Notes: a model not told the origin generated them from the sequence alone. Numbered from the stretch's first letter, positions 1-7,818 are shown. The stretch: 64,000 nucleotides of DNA from Pseudoflavonifractor sp050943825 (GCF_050943825.1 NZ_JBMNPX010000005.1:136656-200655), one strand, 5' to 3'. Numbers and translations: made by a program.

Positions 1-2123
1 TCCTGGACCACGCCTACGACTACTCCGACGTGGCCATGATCTTCATCGGCCGGGGCGGCAGCGAGGTTTTCGACTTCACTCCCTCCCTGCTCCAGCTCTC
101 CGAGGACGAGGCCTCCATGGTGGACGCCGTGTGCTCCAAGTTCGACAAGGTCATCCTGGTGCTCAACACCGCCAACGCCATGGAGCTGGACTTCCTGCGG
201 GATTATCCCCAGATCAAGAGCGTTCTGTGGATTGGCTACCCCGGTGAGGCCGGCATCCACTCCCTGGTGCGCATCCTCAGCGGCGAGGTGAACCCCTCCG
301 GCCGTCTGGCTGACACCTGGCTTGTGGACAACCTGGCCACCCCCGCTGCCAACAACTACCTCCAGCTGGAGTCTGACGGCACCTGGAACGCCAACAGCTA
401 CCACTACACCAACGCCCCCGACGACGCCGGCTACTTCACCCAGTACAGCGAGGGCATCTACGTGGGCTACAAGTACTTTGAGACCCGCCACGACACCGAC
501 GAGAGCTATGACTACGACAGCGAGGTCATGTTCCCCTTCGGCTCCGGCCTGTCCTACACCACCTTTGACAAGGATATCATGGCCATCAACGAGGAGAACG
601 GCGTGATCACCGTCCGGGTGGAGGTCACCAACACCGGCGACGTGGCCGGCAAGGACGTGCTGGAGATCTACTACAATCCCCCCTACACCGGCGCCATTGA
701 GAAGTCCACCGTGAATCTGGTGGCCTTCAAGAAGACCAACCTGATTGAGCCCGGCACCACCGAGTACTACTCCATCGAGTTCAACGTGGAGGACATGGCC
801 TCCTACGACTACACCACCAACAAGGCCTGGACTCTGGAGGCCGGCGACTACGTCATCTCCCTGCGCAACAACGCCCACGACGTGGTGGACGAGGAGACCT
901 GGAACCTGGCCGACGACATCATCTACAACGACGCCAACGACGGCAAGCGCTCCTGCGATCTGGTGTCCGTCACCAACCTGTTTGACGACGCCATGGGTCC
1001 CGACGACTTCCTGACCCGTGAGTGGAACCAGGACAGCCGCGCCTTCACCGGCCCCAAGGAGGAGGACTTCACCGCTTCCCAGGCCGTTCTGGACGCCATT
1101 TCCGGCTACTCCGCCCCCACCGACGCTGAGCTGGGCCTGACCGAGGCCGACATGCCCGCTGTGGGCGTGACTCTGGATACCCCCATCATGCTCTCCGACA
1201 TGAAGGGCGTGGCCAAGGACGACCCCAAGTGGGACGAGTTTGTCTCCCAGCTGACCCTGGACGAGATGGCTCTGCTCTCCGGCAACGGTGCCTGGCACAT
1301 CGAGGGCCTGGAGCGTCTGGGCGTGCCCTTCACCCGCACCCCCGACGGCTCCGTCTGCGTAGGCGCCTCCACCTACTCCGGCGCCATCATGGGCACCGAC
1401 GCCGCCGGCATCACCTACCCCTGCCCGGTGGTCATCGCCTCCTCCTGGAATGAGGATATCGCCTACATGATGGGCACCAGCGCGGGCAGCGAGGCCCAGG
1501 TCAACGGCTACGCCGGCTGGTACGCCCCCGCCATGGACACCCACCGCACCGCCTTCAACGGCCGTAACTTCGAGTACTACTCCGAGGACAGCTTCCTGGC
1601 CGGCACCATCGCCTCCAACGTGGTCCGTGGTGCCACCGACAAGGGCGTCATCTGCTTCGTCAAGCACTTCGCCCTCAACGAGCGCGAGTCCAACGACCGC
1701 AACCAGCTCTTCTCCTGGTGCAACGAGCAGGCCATGCGTGAGATCTACCTGAAGCCCTTTGAGATGGCCATCAAGGAGGGCGGCTCCCTGGGCGTCATGT
1801 CCTCCTTCAACTACATCGGCACCGAGTGGGCGGGCGGCAACTCCACTCTGCTCACCGACCTGCTCCGCGACGAGTGGGGCTTTGAGGGTCTGGTCATCAC
1901 CGATGCCCATGTCTACCCCTACATGGACACCATCCTCATGTCCTACGCCGGCGGCGACCTGTCTCTGGACGCCGTGGGCGCCTGGGCTCCCTTTGATTCC
2001 CACGCCGGTCAGCTGCTGGATGCCGCCAAGAATCCTGACACCCAGATCGGCATGACCCAGAATCTGTTCCGCGCCAGCAAGAACATCCTCTACGCCGTCT
2101 GCCAGGCCTGGGCGGTGGAGTAA
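1..2123 (+). CDS. Glycoside hydrolase family 3 (beta-glucosidase type), inverted domain order, 5' partial
   Basis: The reading frame is open to the left window edge, so the true start lies outside; the first possible in-window start (GTG at 30) is not the gene start. The protein begins inside the GH3 C-terminal alpha/beta sandwich (motif IFIGRGGSE, then VNPSGRLADTW), continues with a fibronectin-III-like domain (AGKDVLEIYYNPP), and ends with the GH3 TIM-barrel domain (KHFALNERE, DEWGFEGLVITD). The usual GH3 order is barrel first; this inverted order is known from rumen beta-glucosidases of Ruminococcus and Butyrivibrio. The likely nucleophile is the Asp of VITD (codon 1902-1904), although the usual following Trp is Ala. 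It would release glucose or other sugars from oligosaccharides. No signal peptide can be judged because the N-terminus is missing. Confidence 0.88.
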   Translation, partial: LDHAYDYSDVAMIFIGRGGSEVFDFTPSLLQLSEDEASMVDAVCSKFDKVILVLNTANAMELDFLRDYPQIKSVLWIGYPGEAGIHSLVRILSGEVNPSGRLADTWLVDNLATPAANNYLQLESDGTWNANSYHYTNAPDDAGYFTQYSEGIYVGYKYFETRHDTDESYDYDSEVMFPFGSGLSYTTFDKDIMAINEENGVITVRVEVTNTGDVAGKDVLEIYYNPPYTGAIEKSTVNLVAFKKTNLIEPGTTEYYSIEFNVEDMASYDYTTNKAWTLEAGDYVISLRNNAHDVVDEETWNLADDIIYNDANDGKRSCDLVSVTNLFDDAMGPDDFLTREWNQDSRAFTGPKEEDFTASQAVLDAISGYSAPTDAELGLTEADMPAVGVTLDTPIMLSDMKGVAKDDPKWDEFVSQLTLDEMALLSGNGAWHIEGLERLGVPFTRTPDGSVCVGASTYSGAIMGTDAAGITYPCPVVIASSWNEDIAYMMGTSAGSEAQVNGYAGWYAPAMDTHRTAFNGRNFEYYSEDSFLAGTIASNVVRGATDKGVICFVKHFALNERESNDRNQLFSWCNEQAMREIYLKPFEMAIKEGGSLGVMSSFNYIGTEWAGGNSTLLTDLLRDEWGFEGLVITDAHVYPYMDTILMSYAGGDLSLDAVGAWAPFDSHAGQLLDAAKNPDTQIGMTQNLFRASKNILYAVCQAWAVE

Positions 2124-2140
2124 TTCCCCTCTATCCACGC

Positions 2141-2175
2141 AAAAGCGCGGCCCCATACGGGGCCGCGCTTTTTTG
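2141..2175. terminator. Bidirectional intrinsic terminator
   Basis: A GC-rich stem (AAGCGCGGCCCC / GGGGCCGCGCTT) is flanked by A-rich and T-rich runs. It sits between the convergent ends of the GH3 gene and birA and can serve both. Confidence 0.85.
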
Positions 2176-3168
2176 TTATTCTGTGTACCCGAACAGTCCC
2201 CGGACGGACACGTCTCCGGCGTTGACGGTCTCCCGGGTACCGTCCTCCCTGCGGACAATGAGGGAAAAGTCGTCGGCCAGGTCCTCGGCCACGCCGGTGA
2301 AGGTCTCGTTGCCCCGGAGCACCCGTACGGGCTTTCCCAGGGTGAGGCAGTCTTTACGGTATCGCTCATACCAGCTGTCCCGCTTTGCGGGAAATTCCCG
2401 GTACATGCGGTCCAGGGCCCGCAGCAGGGCGGCGGCCAGGTCGGTGCGGCGGGGCGCCCTCCCCAGGGCCTGGGCCAGGGAGATTGCCACCGGCGCGGCC
2501 ACCGGGCCGAAATCCTCCGCCTGCTGGCTCACGTTGACGCCGACACCCACCGCCGCGTACTGGAGGCGGGCGCTCTCCCCCTCCATGCCCAGCTCGGTGA
2601 GGATACCGCACAGCTTCCGCCCCTCCAGCACCAGGTCGTTGGTCCACTTGATGCCCGGCCGGACACTGCACACCTCCTCCACCGCGTCGCACACCGCCAC
2701 CGCCGTCCAGGCCGTGAGCCACATCAGCTCGTCCAGGGTGCACTCGGGCCGCAGCAGCACGGAGCAGTACAGCCCCTTTCCTGCCGGAGACTCAAATTCC
2801 CGCCCCCGGCGGCCCCGTCCGCCGGTCTGCTCGTCAGAGAGCACCGCCAGACCCTCGGCTCTGCCCGCCAGCGCCTGCCGCTTCACCTCGCTGTTGGTGG
2901 AGTCCACGGTGGGCAGGCACAGGAGCTCCCGGCCCACCAGGCAGCCGTCCAGCGCGCCGGACAGCTCTCCGGCGCTGAGCAGATCGGGGGATTCCTCCAG
3001 CCGGTAGCCCCGGTTGGTGGCGGAGGAGATGACATACCCCTCCTGCCGAAGGTTCTCCACCGCCTTCCACACCGCCGCCCGGGATACCCCCAGCCGTCTG
3101 CTCATGGCCTCCCCGGACAGGGGGCCCTCCCCCTGCTTCAGCAGTGCCAGCACCTCATCCCGCAGCAC
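2176..3168 (-). CDS. birA: Bifunctional biotin--[acetyl-CoA-carboxylase] ligase / biotin operon repressor
   Basis: Attaches biotin to the acceptor lysine of carboxylases (here the pyruvate carboxylase at 32379-35813) and, as biotinyl-AMP-bound dimer, represses biotin genes. About 330 residues, normal for bifunctional BirA. The N-terminal winged HTH (LSGEAMSRRLGVSRAAVWKAVE, in two parts across residues about 15-40) supports the repressor role. The ligase core shows the biotin-adenylate loop GRGRRGREF and KWTNDLVLEGRKLCGI. The GTG start at 3166-3168 was chosen because GGGGAGAGG lies just upstream; the longer frame has no ribosome site. It is divergent from bioY, with two BirA-type operators between them. 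Confidence 0.95.
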   Translation of the reverse strand: MLRDEVLALLKQGEGPLSGEAMSRRLGVSRAAVWKAVENLRQEGYVISSATNRGYRLEESPDLLSAGELSGALDGCLVGRELLCLPTVDSTNSEVKRQALAGRAEGLAVLSDEQTGGRGRRGREFESPAGKGLYCSVLLRPECTLDELMWLTAWTAVAVCDAVEEVCSVRPGIKWTNDLVLEGRKLCGILTELGMEGESARLQYAAVGVGVNVSQQAEDFGPVAAPVAISLAQALGRAPRRTDLAAALLRALDRMYREFPAKRDSWYERYRKDCLTLGKPVRVLRGNETFTGVAEDLADDFSLIVRREDGTRETVNAGDVSVRGLFGYTE

Positions 3169-3199
3169 AGCCCTCTCCCCTTTCTCTGTTTTGTGTTTT

Positions 3200-3228
3200 A
3201 TTGTATCCCCCCCGCCCCCTCCCGTCAA
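3200..3228 (-). promoter_or_regulatory. birA promoter
   Basis: On the minus strand TTGACG (3223-3228) and TACAAT (3200-3205) are 17 bases apart. The nearer BirA-type operator (3235-3265) lies directly upstream of the -35 box. Confidence 0.7.
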
Positions 3229-3234
3229 CCGGAA

Positions 3235-3265
3235 TTGTAACCTTCTTTCAAAAATTAGTTGACAA
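3235..3265. promoter_or_regulatory. Second, imperfect BirA-type operator
   Basis: TTGTAACC (3235-3242), 15 bases, GTTGACAA (3258-3265). Half-site form and the 15-base spacing equal those of the perfect operator beside it. It lies between the birA -35 box and the bioY promoter and overlaps the bioY -35 (3259-3264), so it may contribute to control of either gene. The assignment rests on similarity only. Confidence 0.5.
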
Positions 3266-3304
3266 TCTTCCAATTGTAAACTATTCTATTTCAGAAGTTT
3301 ACAA
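3259..3304 (+). promoter_or_regulatory. bioY promoter overlapped by perfect BirA operator
   Basis: TTGACA (3259-3264), 17 bases, TATTCT (3282-3287) forms the promoter. The palindrome TTGTAAAC (3274-3281) - 15 bases - GTTTACAA (3297-3304) covers the -10 box and start point. This matches the known Gram-positive BirA operator form, so BirA bound to biotinyl-AMP should block bioY transcription. Confidence 0.85.
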
Positions 3305-3340
3305 CTATCCCGGACCTCTGCCGGGAGAGAGGAGCGCATT

Positions 3341-3880
3341 ATGAAGACAAGAAATCTGGTTCTCACCGGGATCATGGCCGCCCTGCTGGCCATCTGTGCC
3401 TGGATTTCCATCCCCACAGCGGTGCCCTTTACCCTCCAGACCATGGGAGTGTTCCTGGCGGTGGGCATTCTGGGCGGAAAGCTGGGCTCCCTGGCCGTGG
3501 GTGTGTACCTGCTGCTGGGAGCGGTGGGACTGCCCGTGTTCTCCCACTTCACCGGCGGCATTGGGGCCCTTGTGGGCACCACCGGCGGCTATCTGCTGGG
3601 CTTCCTGCTCATCGCCCTGGTGATGTGGGCCGCCGAGGCCCTGCTGGGCAAGGGGCCCATGGTCTACCTGGGCTCCGCCGTCATCGGTCTGGCGGTGTGC
3701 TACCTGTTCGGCTCAGTGTGGTACCTGTACCTCTACTCCGCCGGCGGTGGGTCGGCGGACATGCTGACCGTGCTGGGCTGGTGCGTGTTCCCCTTCATCC
3801 TGCCCGACCTTATCAAACTGGCCCTGGCCTTTGCCCTCTCCCGGCGGCTCTCTCCGGCCCTGTCCAGACAGCGGACCTGA
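3341..3880 (+). CDS. bioY: Biotin transporter BioY (ECF S component)
   Basis: Membrane substrate-binding subunit for biotin uptake, normally working with a shared ECF module (EcfA/A'/T), which is not in this window. The 179-residue length and about six hydrophobic segments fit the family, as do GLPVFSHFTGGIGALVGTT and GGYLLGF (about residues 67-92) and the late FILPDLIKLALAFAL. A strong GAGAGGAG site precedes the ATG. A BirA operator over its promoter makes biotin-dependent repression very likely. With birA next door and no biotin synthesis genes visible here, the cell probably scavenges biotin for pyruvate carboxylase. Confidence 0.95.
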   Translation: MKTRNLVLTGIMAALLAICAWISIPTAVPFTLQTMGVFLAVGILGGKLGSLAVGVYLLLGAVGLPVFSHFTGGIGALVGTTGGYLLGFLLIALVMWAAEALLGKGPMVYLGSAVIGLAVCYLFGSVWYLYLYSAGGGSADMLTVLGWCVFPFILPDLIKLALAFALSRRLSPALSRQRT

Positions 3881-3884
3881 CCGG

Positions 3885-3913
3885 GCATATCCTGTCCCCC
3901 TCCCCCATATAGA
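3885..3913 (+). promoter_or_regulatory. Possible sigma-E-type sporulation promoter for yabP
   Basis: GCATATC (3885-3891), 14 bases, CATATAGA (3906-3913). This is close to the Bacillus sigma-E pattern (KMATATW, 13-15 bases, CATACAMT), and yabP is sigma-E dependent in Bacillus. It is a short match and therefore tentative. Confidence 0.45.
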
Positions 3914-3944
3914 TAGTGCAGAGACTGAAAGGGAGGGACGTACC

Positions 3945-4232
3945 ATGCCCTATGATGAAAAATCCATCCGTACCGACGCGCCCCACCACCTGATTCTGGA
4001 GGGCCGGGAGCAGCTCTCGGTCTCCGGCGTGGAGGAAGTGGAGAGCTTTGACGAGACTCAGATTGTCATGTACACCACCAAGGGGACGCTGATTGTCCGG
4101 GGCGGCGATCTGCACATTGAGAAGCTGAGCCTGGACGGCGGCGACCTGAAGGTGGAGGGGGAGATCGACTCCCTCACCTATGAGGACAGCGGCCGGGATA
4201 AGGGCGGACTGTTCTCCCGGCTGTTCCGCTGA
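3945..4232 (+). CDS. yabP: Sporulation protein YabP
   Basis: A 95-residue protein of the YabP/YqfC family. The body has the family pattern: HHLILEGREQLSVSGVEEVE, then FDETQIVMYTTKGTLIVRG and HIEKLSLDGGDLKVEG. It is a small beta-rich protein associated with mother-cell functions in sporulation; the molecular role is not well defined. It is followed 12 bases later by yabQ, then divIC and yabR, the same order as in Bacillus subtilis, which strengthens the assignment. GGGAGGG precedes the ATG. Confidence 0.93.
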   Translation: MPYDEKSIRTDAPHHLILEGREQLSVSGVEEVESFDETQIVMYTTKGTLIVRGGDLHIEKLSLDGGDLKVEGEIDSLTYEDSGRDKGGLFSRLFR

Positions 4233-4244
4233 GGGAGGCGGGCC

Positions 4245-4931
4245 ATGGAGATCTCGGTGGCCGGGCAGGCCTTCTCCCTGGCGGCCGCCCTGGCGCTGGG
4301 GGCACTGGTGGGCGTGCTCTACGACCTGTTCCGGGTGCTCCGGGTCCGGGTGCGCCTGCCCCTGCTGGGGGGCGCGCTGGACCTGCTGTTCTGGCTGGCG
4401 GTGACCGTCTCCCTCTTCGTGTTCACCATCGCTGTGGGGGACGGCCGGGTCCGGCTCTTCCACATCGGCGCCATCTTCCTGGGCGCGGTTGGGTACTTCC
4501 TCCTGCTCAGCCGCTGGGCCCTGAAGCTGGGCTATCTGCTGGCCGACCTGGCGGGACTTTTTTGGCATTTTGTCCTTCTGCCGGTGACACTGATGGGTAT
4601 GCTGGGTAAAAAAATTAAAAAACTTGCAAAAAATCACTTTCATTATAAGCGGAGATGGTATAAAATAAAGCAGATACCCGAAGAGATGGCGCAAGCTGCC
4701 CGCAGGCGGGCGGCGCGCGGAGAAGGAGGAGCCGGACATGAAGGTCAAACGCGCGGGACTGCTCACCAAGATCGTCGTACTGGCGCTCCTCATCGGTCTG
4801 GCCATTGCCCTGCTGGATCTGCGGAGCCAGCTGGAGGATGCCCAGGCTCAGAAGGCCGTGCTCACCGCTCAGGTGGACGCCCAGACCCAGGTCAACGCCG
4901 ACCTGTCCGACGCCGTGGAAAACAGCGATGA
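4245..4931 (+). CDS. yabQ: Spore cortex biosynthesis protein YabQ
   Basis: Membrane protein required for spore cortex formation in Bacillus. Hydrophobic segments lie at about residues 9-27, 42-63, 73-90 and 97-120, followed by the basic stretch KKIKKLAKNHFHYKRRWYKI typical of the family. It is 228 residues if read to the first stop. The last 65 codons overlap divIC by 194 bases in another frame, and that tail (rich in Gly, Arg, Ser, Pro) looks like out-of-frame translation rather than a conserved domain. The functional protein may effectively end near residue 165; a lost stop codon or frameshift is possible. Confidence 0.85.
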   Translation: MEISVAGQAFSLAAALALGALVGVLYDLFRVLRVRVRLPLLGGALDLLFWLAVTVSLFVFTIAVGDGRVRLFHIGAIFLGAVGYFLLLSRWALKLGYLLADLAGLFWHFVLLPVTLMGMLGKKIKKLAKNHFHYKRRWYKIKQIPEEMAQAARRRAARGEGGAGHEGQTRGTAHQDRRTGAPHRSGHCPAGSAEPAGGCPGSEGRAHRSGGRPDPGQRRPVRRRGKQR

Positions 4932-5013
4932 CCCCAAGCGGCAGCAGGACATTGCGCGGGACTCCCTGGGCCTTGTGCTCCCCGGCGAGAAGATCCTGCG
5001 GATCACAGAATAG
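4738..5013 (+). CDS. divIC: Septum formation initiator, DivIC/FtsB family
   Basis: A short bitopic division protein of 91 residues: a basic N-terminus, one membrane helix (about residues 9-27, LTKIVVLALLIGLAIALLDL), then a coiled coil (RSQLEDAQAQKAVLTAQVDA) and the usual end, ARDSLGLVLPGEKILRI. In Gram-positives it forms part of the FtsL-DivIB-DivIC complex that activates septal wall synthesis. GAGAAGGAGGAG gives an excellent ribosome site inside the yabQ frame. Its place between yabQ and yabR is as in Bacillus. Confidence 0.92.
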   Translation: MKVKRAGLLTKIVVLALLIGLAIALLDLRSQLEDAQAQKAVLTAQVDAQTQVNADLSDAVENSDDPKRQQDIARDSLGLVLPGEKILRITE

Positions 5014-5057
5014 CGCGCCATTCCGGGTGAAAATTTAAGGAGGATATATCGGTCAGT

Positions 5058-5510
5058 ATGGAGTTTGGTGTTGGTTCTATCCTGGAGGGTAAGGTTACAG
5101 GACTTACAAAGTTCGGCGCGTTTGTGTCGCTGCCCGAGGGCAAATCCGGCCTCGTGCACATTTCCGAGATCGCCTATTCCTATGTGAATGACGTCAAGGA
5201 CTACTTAAAAGAGGGTCAGGAGGTCAAGGTCAAGGTCATCGGCATTGACGAGAACGGCCGCATCAACCTCTCCATCAAGAAGGCTATGGATCCTCCCCCC
5301 CGCCCCGCCGGCCAGGGCCGGCCCATGGGCGGCGCCCGTCCCGCCGGCGGCGGACGGCCCGGCGGCTTCAGCCGGGGTCCCGCGGCTCCCCGCGAGCCCG
5401 CCAGCTTTGAGGACAAGCTCAAGCAGTTTATGCAGGCCTCGGACAGCAAGCTCTCCGAGCTCCACTACACGGAGAAGCGGAGCAGCAACCGCCGCGGCGG
5501 CCGGAAATAA
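5058..5510 (+). CDS. yabR: S1 RNA-binding domain protein, YabR / GSP13 type
   Basis: A single S1 OB-fold at residues 1-75 (GSILEGKVTGLTKFGAFVSL, then GLVHISEIA and GRINLSIKKA), followed by a disordered tail rich in Pro, Gly, Arg and Ala and a basic end. Members of this family bind RNA and associate with ribosomes. It is the last gene of the yabP-yabQ-divIC-yabR run. The AAGGAGG site lies 14 bases before the ATG, longer than usual, but no nearer alternative start is visible. Confidence 0.9.
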   Translation: MEFGVGSILEGKVTGLTKFGAFVSLPEGKSGLVHISEIAYSYVNDVKDYLKEGQEVKVKVIGIDENGRINLSIKKAMDPPPRPAGQGRPMGGARPAGGGRPGGFSRGPAAPREPASFEDKLKQFMQASDSKLSELHYTEKRSSNRRGGRK

Positions 5511-5524
5511 GGTTCTATCACCCC

Positions 5525-5563
5525 GCAGCCTGCCGGACCCCTCGGTCCGGCAGGCTGCTTCCA
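5525..5563 (+). terminator. Intrinsic terminator after yabR
   Basis: Stem GCAGCCTGCCGG / CCGGCAGGCTGC with a short loop. The T run that follows is poor (CTTCCATTTC), so termination efficiency is uncertain. Confidence 0.6.
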
Positions 5564-5656
5564 TTTCTCCCCCAAGGCAAAAAAAGAACGCCCGGTAATG
5601 GGCGTCCAAGGTGCGCGGGAGAATGGAATGAGTTCCCTTGCTGGAATTGAGATGGA

Positions 5657-5685
5657 TTGCATATTGGATGAGCTGCAAGCATAAT
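5657..5685 (+). promoter_or_regulatory. Promoter for amidohydrolase-fumarase genes
   Basis: TTGCAT (5657-5662), 17 bases, CATAAT (5680-5685). It lies in an AT-richer stretch about 60 bases before the amidohydrolase start. The rest of 5564-5743 holds a small hairpin (ACGCCC/GGGCGT, 5586-5603) and no gene. Confidence 0.55.
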
Positions 5686-5743
5686 ATAACTCTTTTTCCT
5701 TTATTTGTCAAACACTACTTTTGTCGAAAGGCAGGCGTTTTCT

Positions 5744-6901
5744 TTGCTGATCATCAACGGAGTGCTTCACACCATGGACGGGCCGGTGATTGAGTGCGGA
5801 TTTGTCCACGTGGAGGGGGACAAGATTACGGCGGTAGGGCCCATGTCCGCCCTGCCCGGCGGGATTGACGGCCCGGTGGTGGACGCCGCGGGCCGCCACG
5901 TCTACCCCGGCCTGGTGGACGCCCACTGCCACCTGGGGCTCTTCGGCAACGCGGTGGGCTTTGAGTCGGACGACGGCAACGAGTCCACCGACCCCTGCAC
6001 CCCCCACCTGCGGGCCATCGACGCAGTCAACGCCCTGGACCGCTGCTTTGAGGACGCCCGCGCCGGCGGCGTCACCTGTGTGCTCACCGGCCCGGGGAGC
6101 GCCAACCCCATTGCCGGTCAGTTTGCCGCCCTCAAGACCGACGGCCGCTGGGTGGACCAGATGATTGTCTCCGCGCCGGTCTCCATGAAATTTGCCCTGG
6201 GCGAGAACCCCAAGACCGTGTACAACGACCGGAAGGAGACCCCGGTCACCCGGATGGCCACCGCCGCCATCATCCGTGAGAACCTAGCCAAGGCCCTGGA
6301 GTATATGGACAAGCAGAACAAGGCCGACGAGGACCCGGACACCGACATGCCCGACTTTGACGCCAAGCTGGAGGCCCTGGTGCCTGTACTGAAGGGCGAG
6401 CTGCCCGTCCACTGCCACGCCCACCGGGCGGATGACATCGCCACCGCCGTGCGCATCGCCAAGGAGTTCGGCCTGCATCTGGTGGTGGTCCACGGCACCG
6501 AGGCCTACCTCATCTCCGACCTGCTGGCCCAGGAGGACATCCCGGTCATCACCGGCCCCTGTCTCACCGACCGCTGCAAGCCGGAGCTGGCAGGCCAGAG
6601 CCAGGAGAATCCGGTGCTGCTGTCCAGGGCCGGGGTAAAGGTGGCCATCTGTACCGACCACCCCGAGACCCCCATCCAGTACCTGCCCGTCTGCGCAGCC
6701 ATGGCGGTGCGCGCCGGTATGGACGAGGAGGAGGCCCTGGCGGCCATCACCATCAACCCTGCGGTCATCGCCGGGATTGCCGACCGGGTGGGTTCCCTGA
6801 CCCCCGGTAAGGACGCGGATATCGTCCTCTCCACCGGCCACCCCCTGGACTGGAAGAGCAAGGTGGAGCAGGTGTATATCGGCGGCGTCCAGGTGGTCTG
6901 A
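5744..6901 (+). CDS. Metal-dependent amidohydrolase, imidazolonepropionase-like (COG1228 type)
   Basis: About 385 residues with the amidohydrolase layout: an N-terminal beta region (LLIINGVLHTMDGP), the metal motif DAHCHLG, a barrel with HCHAHR (about residue 225), VVVHGTEA and ICTDHPETP, and a C-terminal beta part ending with LTPGKDADIVLSTGHPLDW. GPGSANPIAGQ marks the HutI-like subgroup of unknown substrate. Start: the frame opens at a TTG at 5705, but the TTG at 5744 has AAAGGCAGG upstream and gives the standard LLIINGV beginning. The next gene is 13 bases downstream and probably cotranscribed. No hut pathway genes are near, so the substrate is unknown. Confidence 0.85.
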   Translation: MLIINGVLHTMDGPVIECGFVHVEGDKITAVGPMSALPGGIDGPVVDAAGRHVYPGLVDAHCHLGLFGNAVGFESDDGNESTDPCTPHLRAIDAVNALDRCFEDARAGGVTCVLTGPGSANPIAGQFAALKTDGRWVDQMIVSAPVSMKFALGENPKTVYNDRKETPVTRMATAAIIRENLAKALEYMDKQNKADEDPDTDMPDFDAKLEALVPVLKGELPVHCHAHRADDIATAVRIAKEFGLHLVVVHGTEAYLISDLLAQEDIPVITGPCLTDRCKPELAGQSQENPVLLSRAGVKVAICTDHPETPIQYLPVCAAMAVRAGMDEEEALAAITINPAVIAGIADRVGSLTPGKDADIVLSTGHPLDWKSKVEQVYIGGVQVV

Positions 6902-6914
6902 AGAGGAGGGGCAT

Positions 6915-7760
6915 ATGATGCGTGAAATCCGGTTTGACGACATTGTAACCGCTGTGCGGGACGCCTGCATCAGGGCCAACACCGTGCTGCCCGACGACCT
7001 GTGCGCCGCCATCCGCTCCGCTGCAGAGACCGAGGAGTCCCCGGTGGGCCGTGCCATCCTGGGAGATCTGGAGGAGAACTTCACCTTTGCCGCCCAGCGG
7101 GGACTGCCCATCTGTCAGGACACGGGCATGGCGGTGGTCTTTCTGGCGCTGGGCCAGGAGGCCCATATCACCGGCGGTCTGCTGGAGGACGCGGTGAACG
7201 AGGGCGTCCGCCGGGGCTATCTGGAGGGTGCCCTCCGGTGTTCGGTGGTGCGGGACCCCCTCTGCCGAGAGAACACCGGAGACAACACCCCCGCCGTCCA
7301 GTACCTGCGCCTCACTGAGGGCGACCAGCTCACCATCACCGTGGCCCCCAAGGGCTTCGGCAGCGAGAACATGACCCGGCTGAAGATGTTCACCCCCGCC
7401 GCCGGACGGCAGGAGATTGTGGACTTTATCGTGGAGTCGGTGTCCCTGGCTGGGTCCAACCCCTGCCCGCCGGTGGTGGTGGGCGTTGGTCTGGGGGGCA
7501 CCTCCGACCGGGCGGCCCTGCTGGCCAAGCAGGCCCTGCTCCGCAGCGTGGAGGAACACAGCGCCGACCCTTTCTACGCAGACATGGAGGCGGAGGCCCT
7601 GGAGCGCATCAACGCCCTGGGCATCGGCCCACAGGGTCTGGGCGGCCGTACCACCGCGCTGTCGGTGGCCATCCTGCCCGCTCCCACCCACATCGCCGGT
7701 CTGCCCTGCTGCGTCAACCTGGGCTGCCACGTCACCCGGCACGCCAGCGTAACACTTTGA
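6915..7760 (+). CDS. Class I fumarate hydratase, alpha subunit (TtdA/FumA N-terminal type)
   Basis: About 281 residues, the size of the stand-alone alpha subunit of the oxygen-sensitive [4Fe-4S] fumarase / L(+)-tartrate dehydratase family. The cluster cysteines are visible in PICQDTG, GSNPCPP and VNLGCHVTRHAS. GVGLGGTSDRAALLAKQALLR is characteristic (given here as a motif of the family). It would interconvert fumarate and malate, or dehydrate a related hydroxyacid, together with a beta subunit. No beta subunit follows: the next gene is hpf behind its own promoter. AGGAGGGG precedes the tandem ATG codons at 6915 and 6918. Confidence 0.9.
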   Translation: MMREIRFDDIVTAVRDACIRANTVLPDDLCAAIRSAAETEESPVGRAILGDLEENFTFAAQRGLPICQDTGMAVVFLALGQEAHITGGLLEDAVNEGVRRGYLEGALRCSVVRDPLCRENTGDNTPAVQYLRLTEGDQLTITVAPKGFGSENMTRLKMFTPAAGRQEIVDFIVESVSLAGSNPCPPVVVGVGLGGTSDRAALLAKQALLRSVEEHSADPFYADMEAEALERINALGIGPQGLGGRTTALSVAILPAPTHIAGLPCCVNLGCHVTRHASVTL

Positions 7761-7787
7761 TTGTTTTTGTCCGTTGTTCACAAATTG

Positions 7788-7818
7788 TTGTAGCTTTTTC
7801 TCTGTAGTGTGGTATAAT
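7788..7818 (+). promoter_or_regulatory. hpf promoter with extended -10
   Basis: TGG followed by TATAAT (7813-7818) forms an extended -10 element. A weak -35 (TTGTAG, 7788-7793) sits at a long 19-base spacing. Transcription would start about 65 bases before hpf. Confidence 0.65.
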
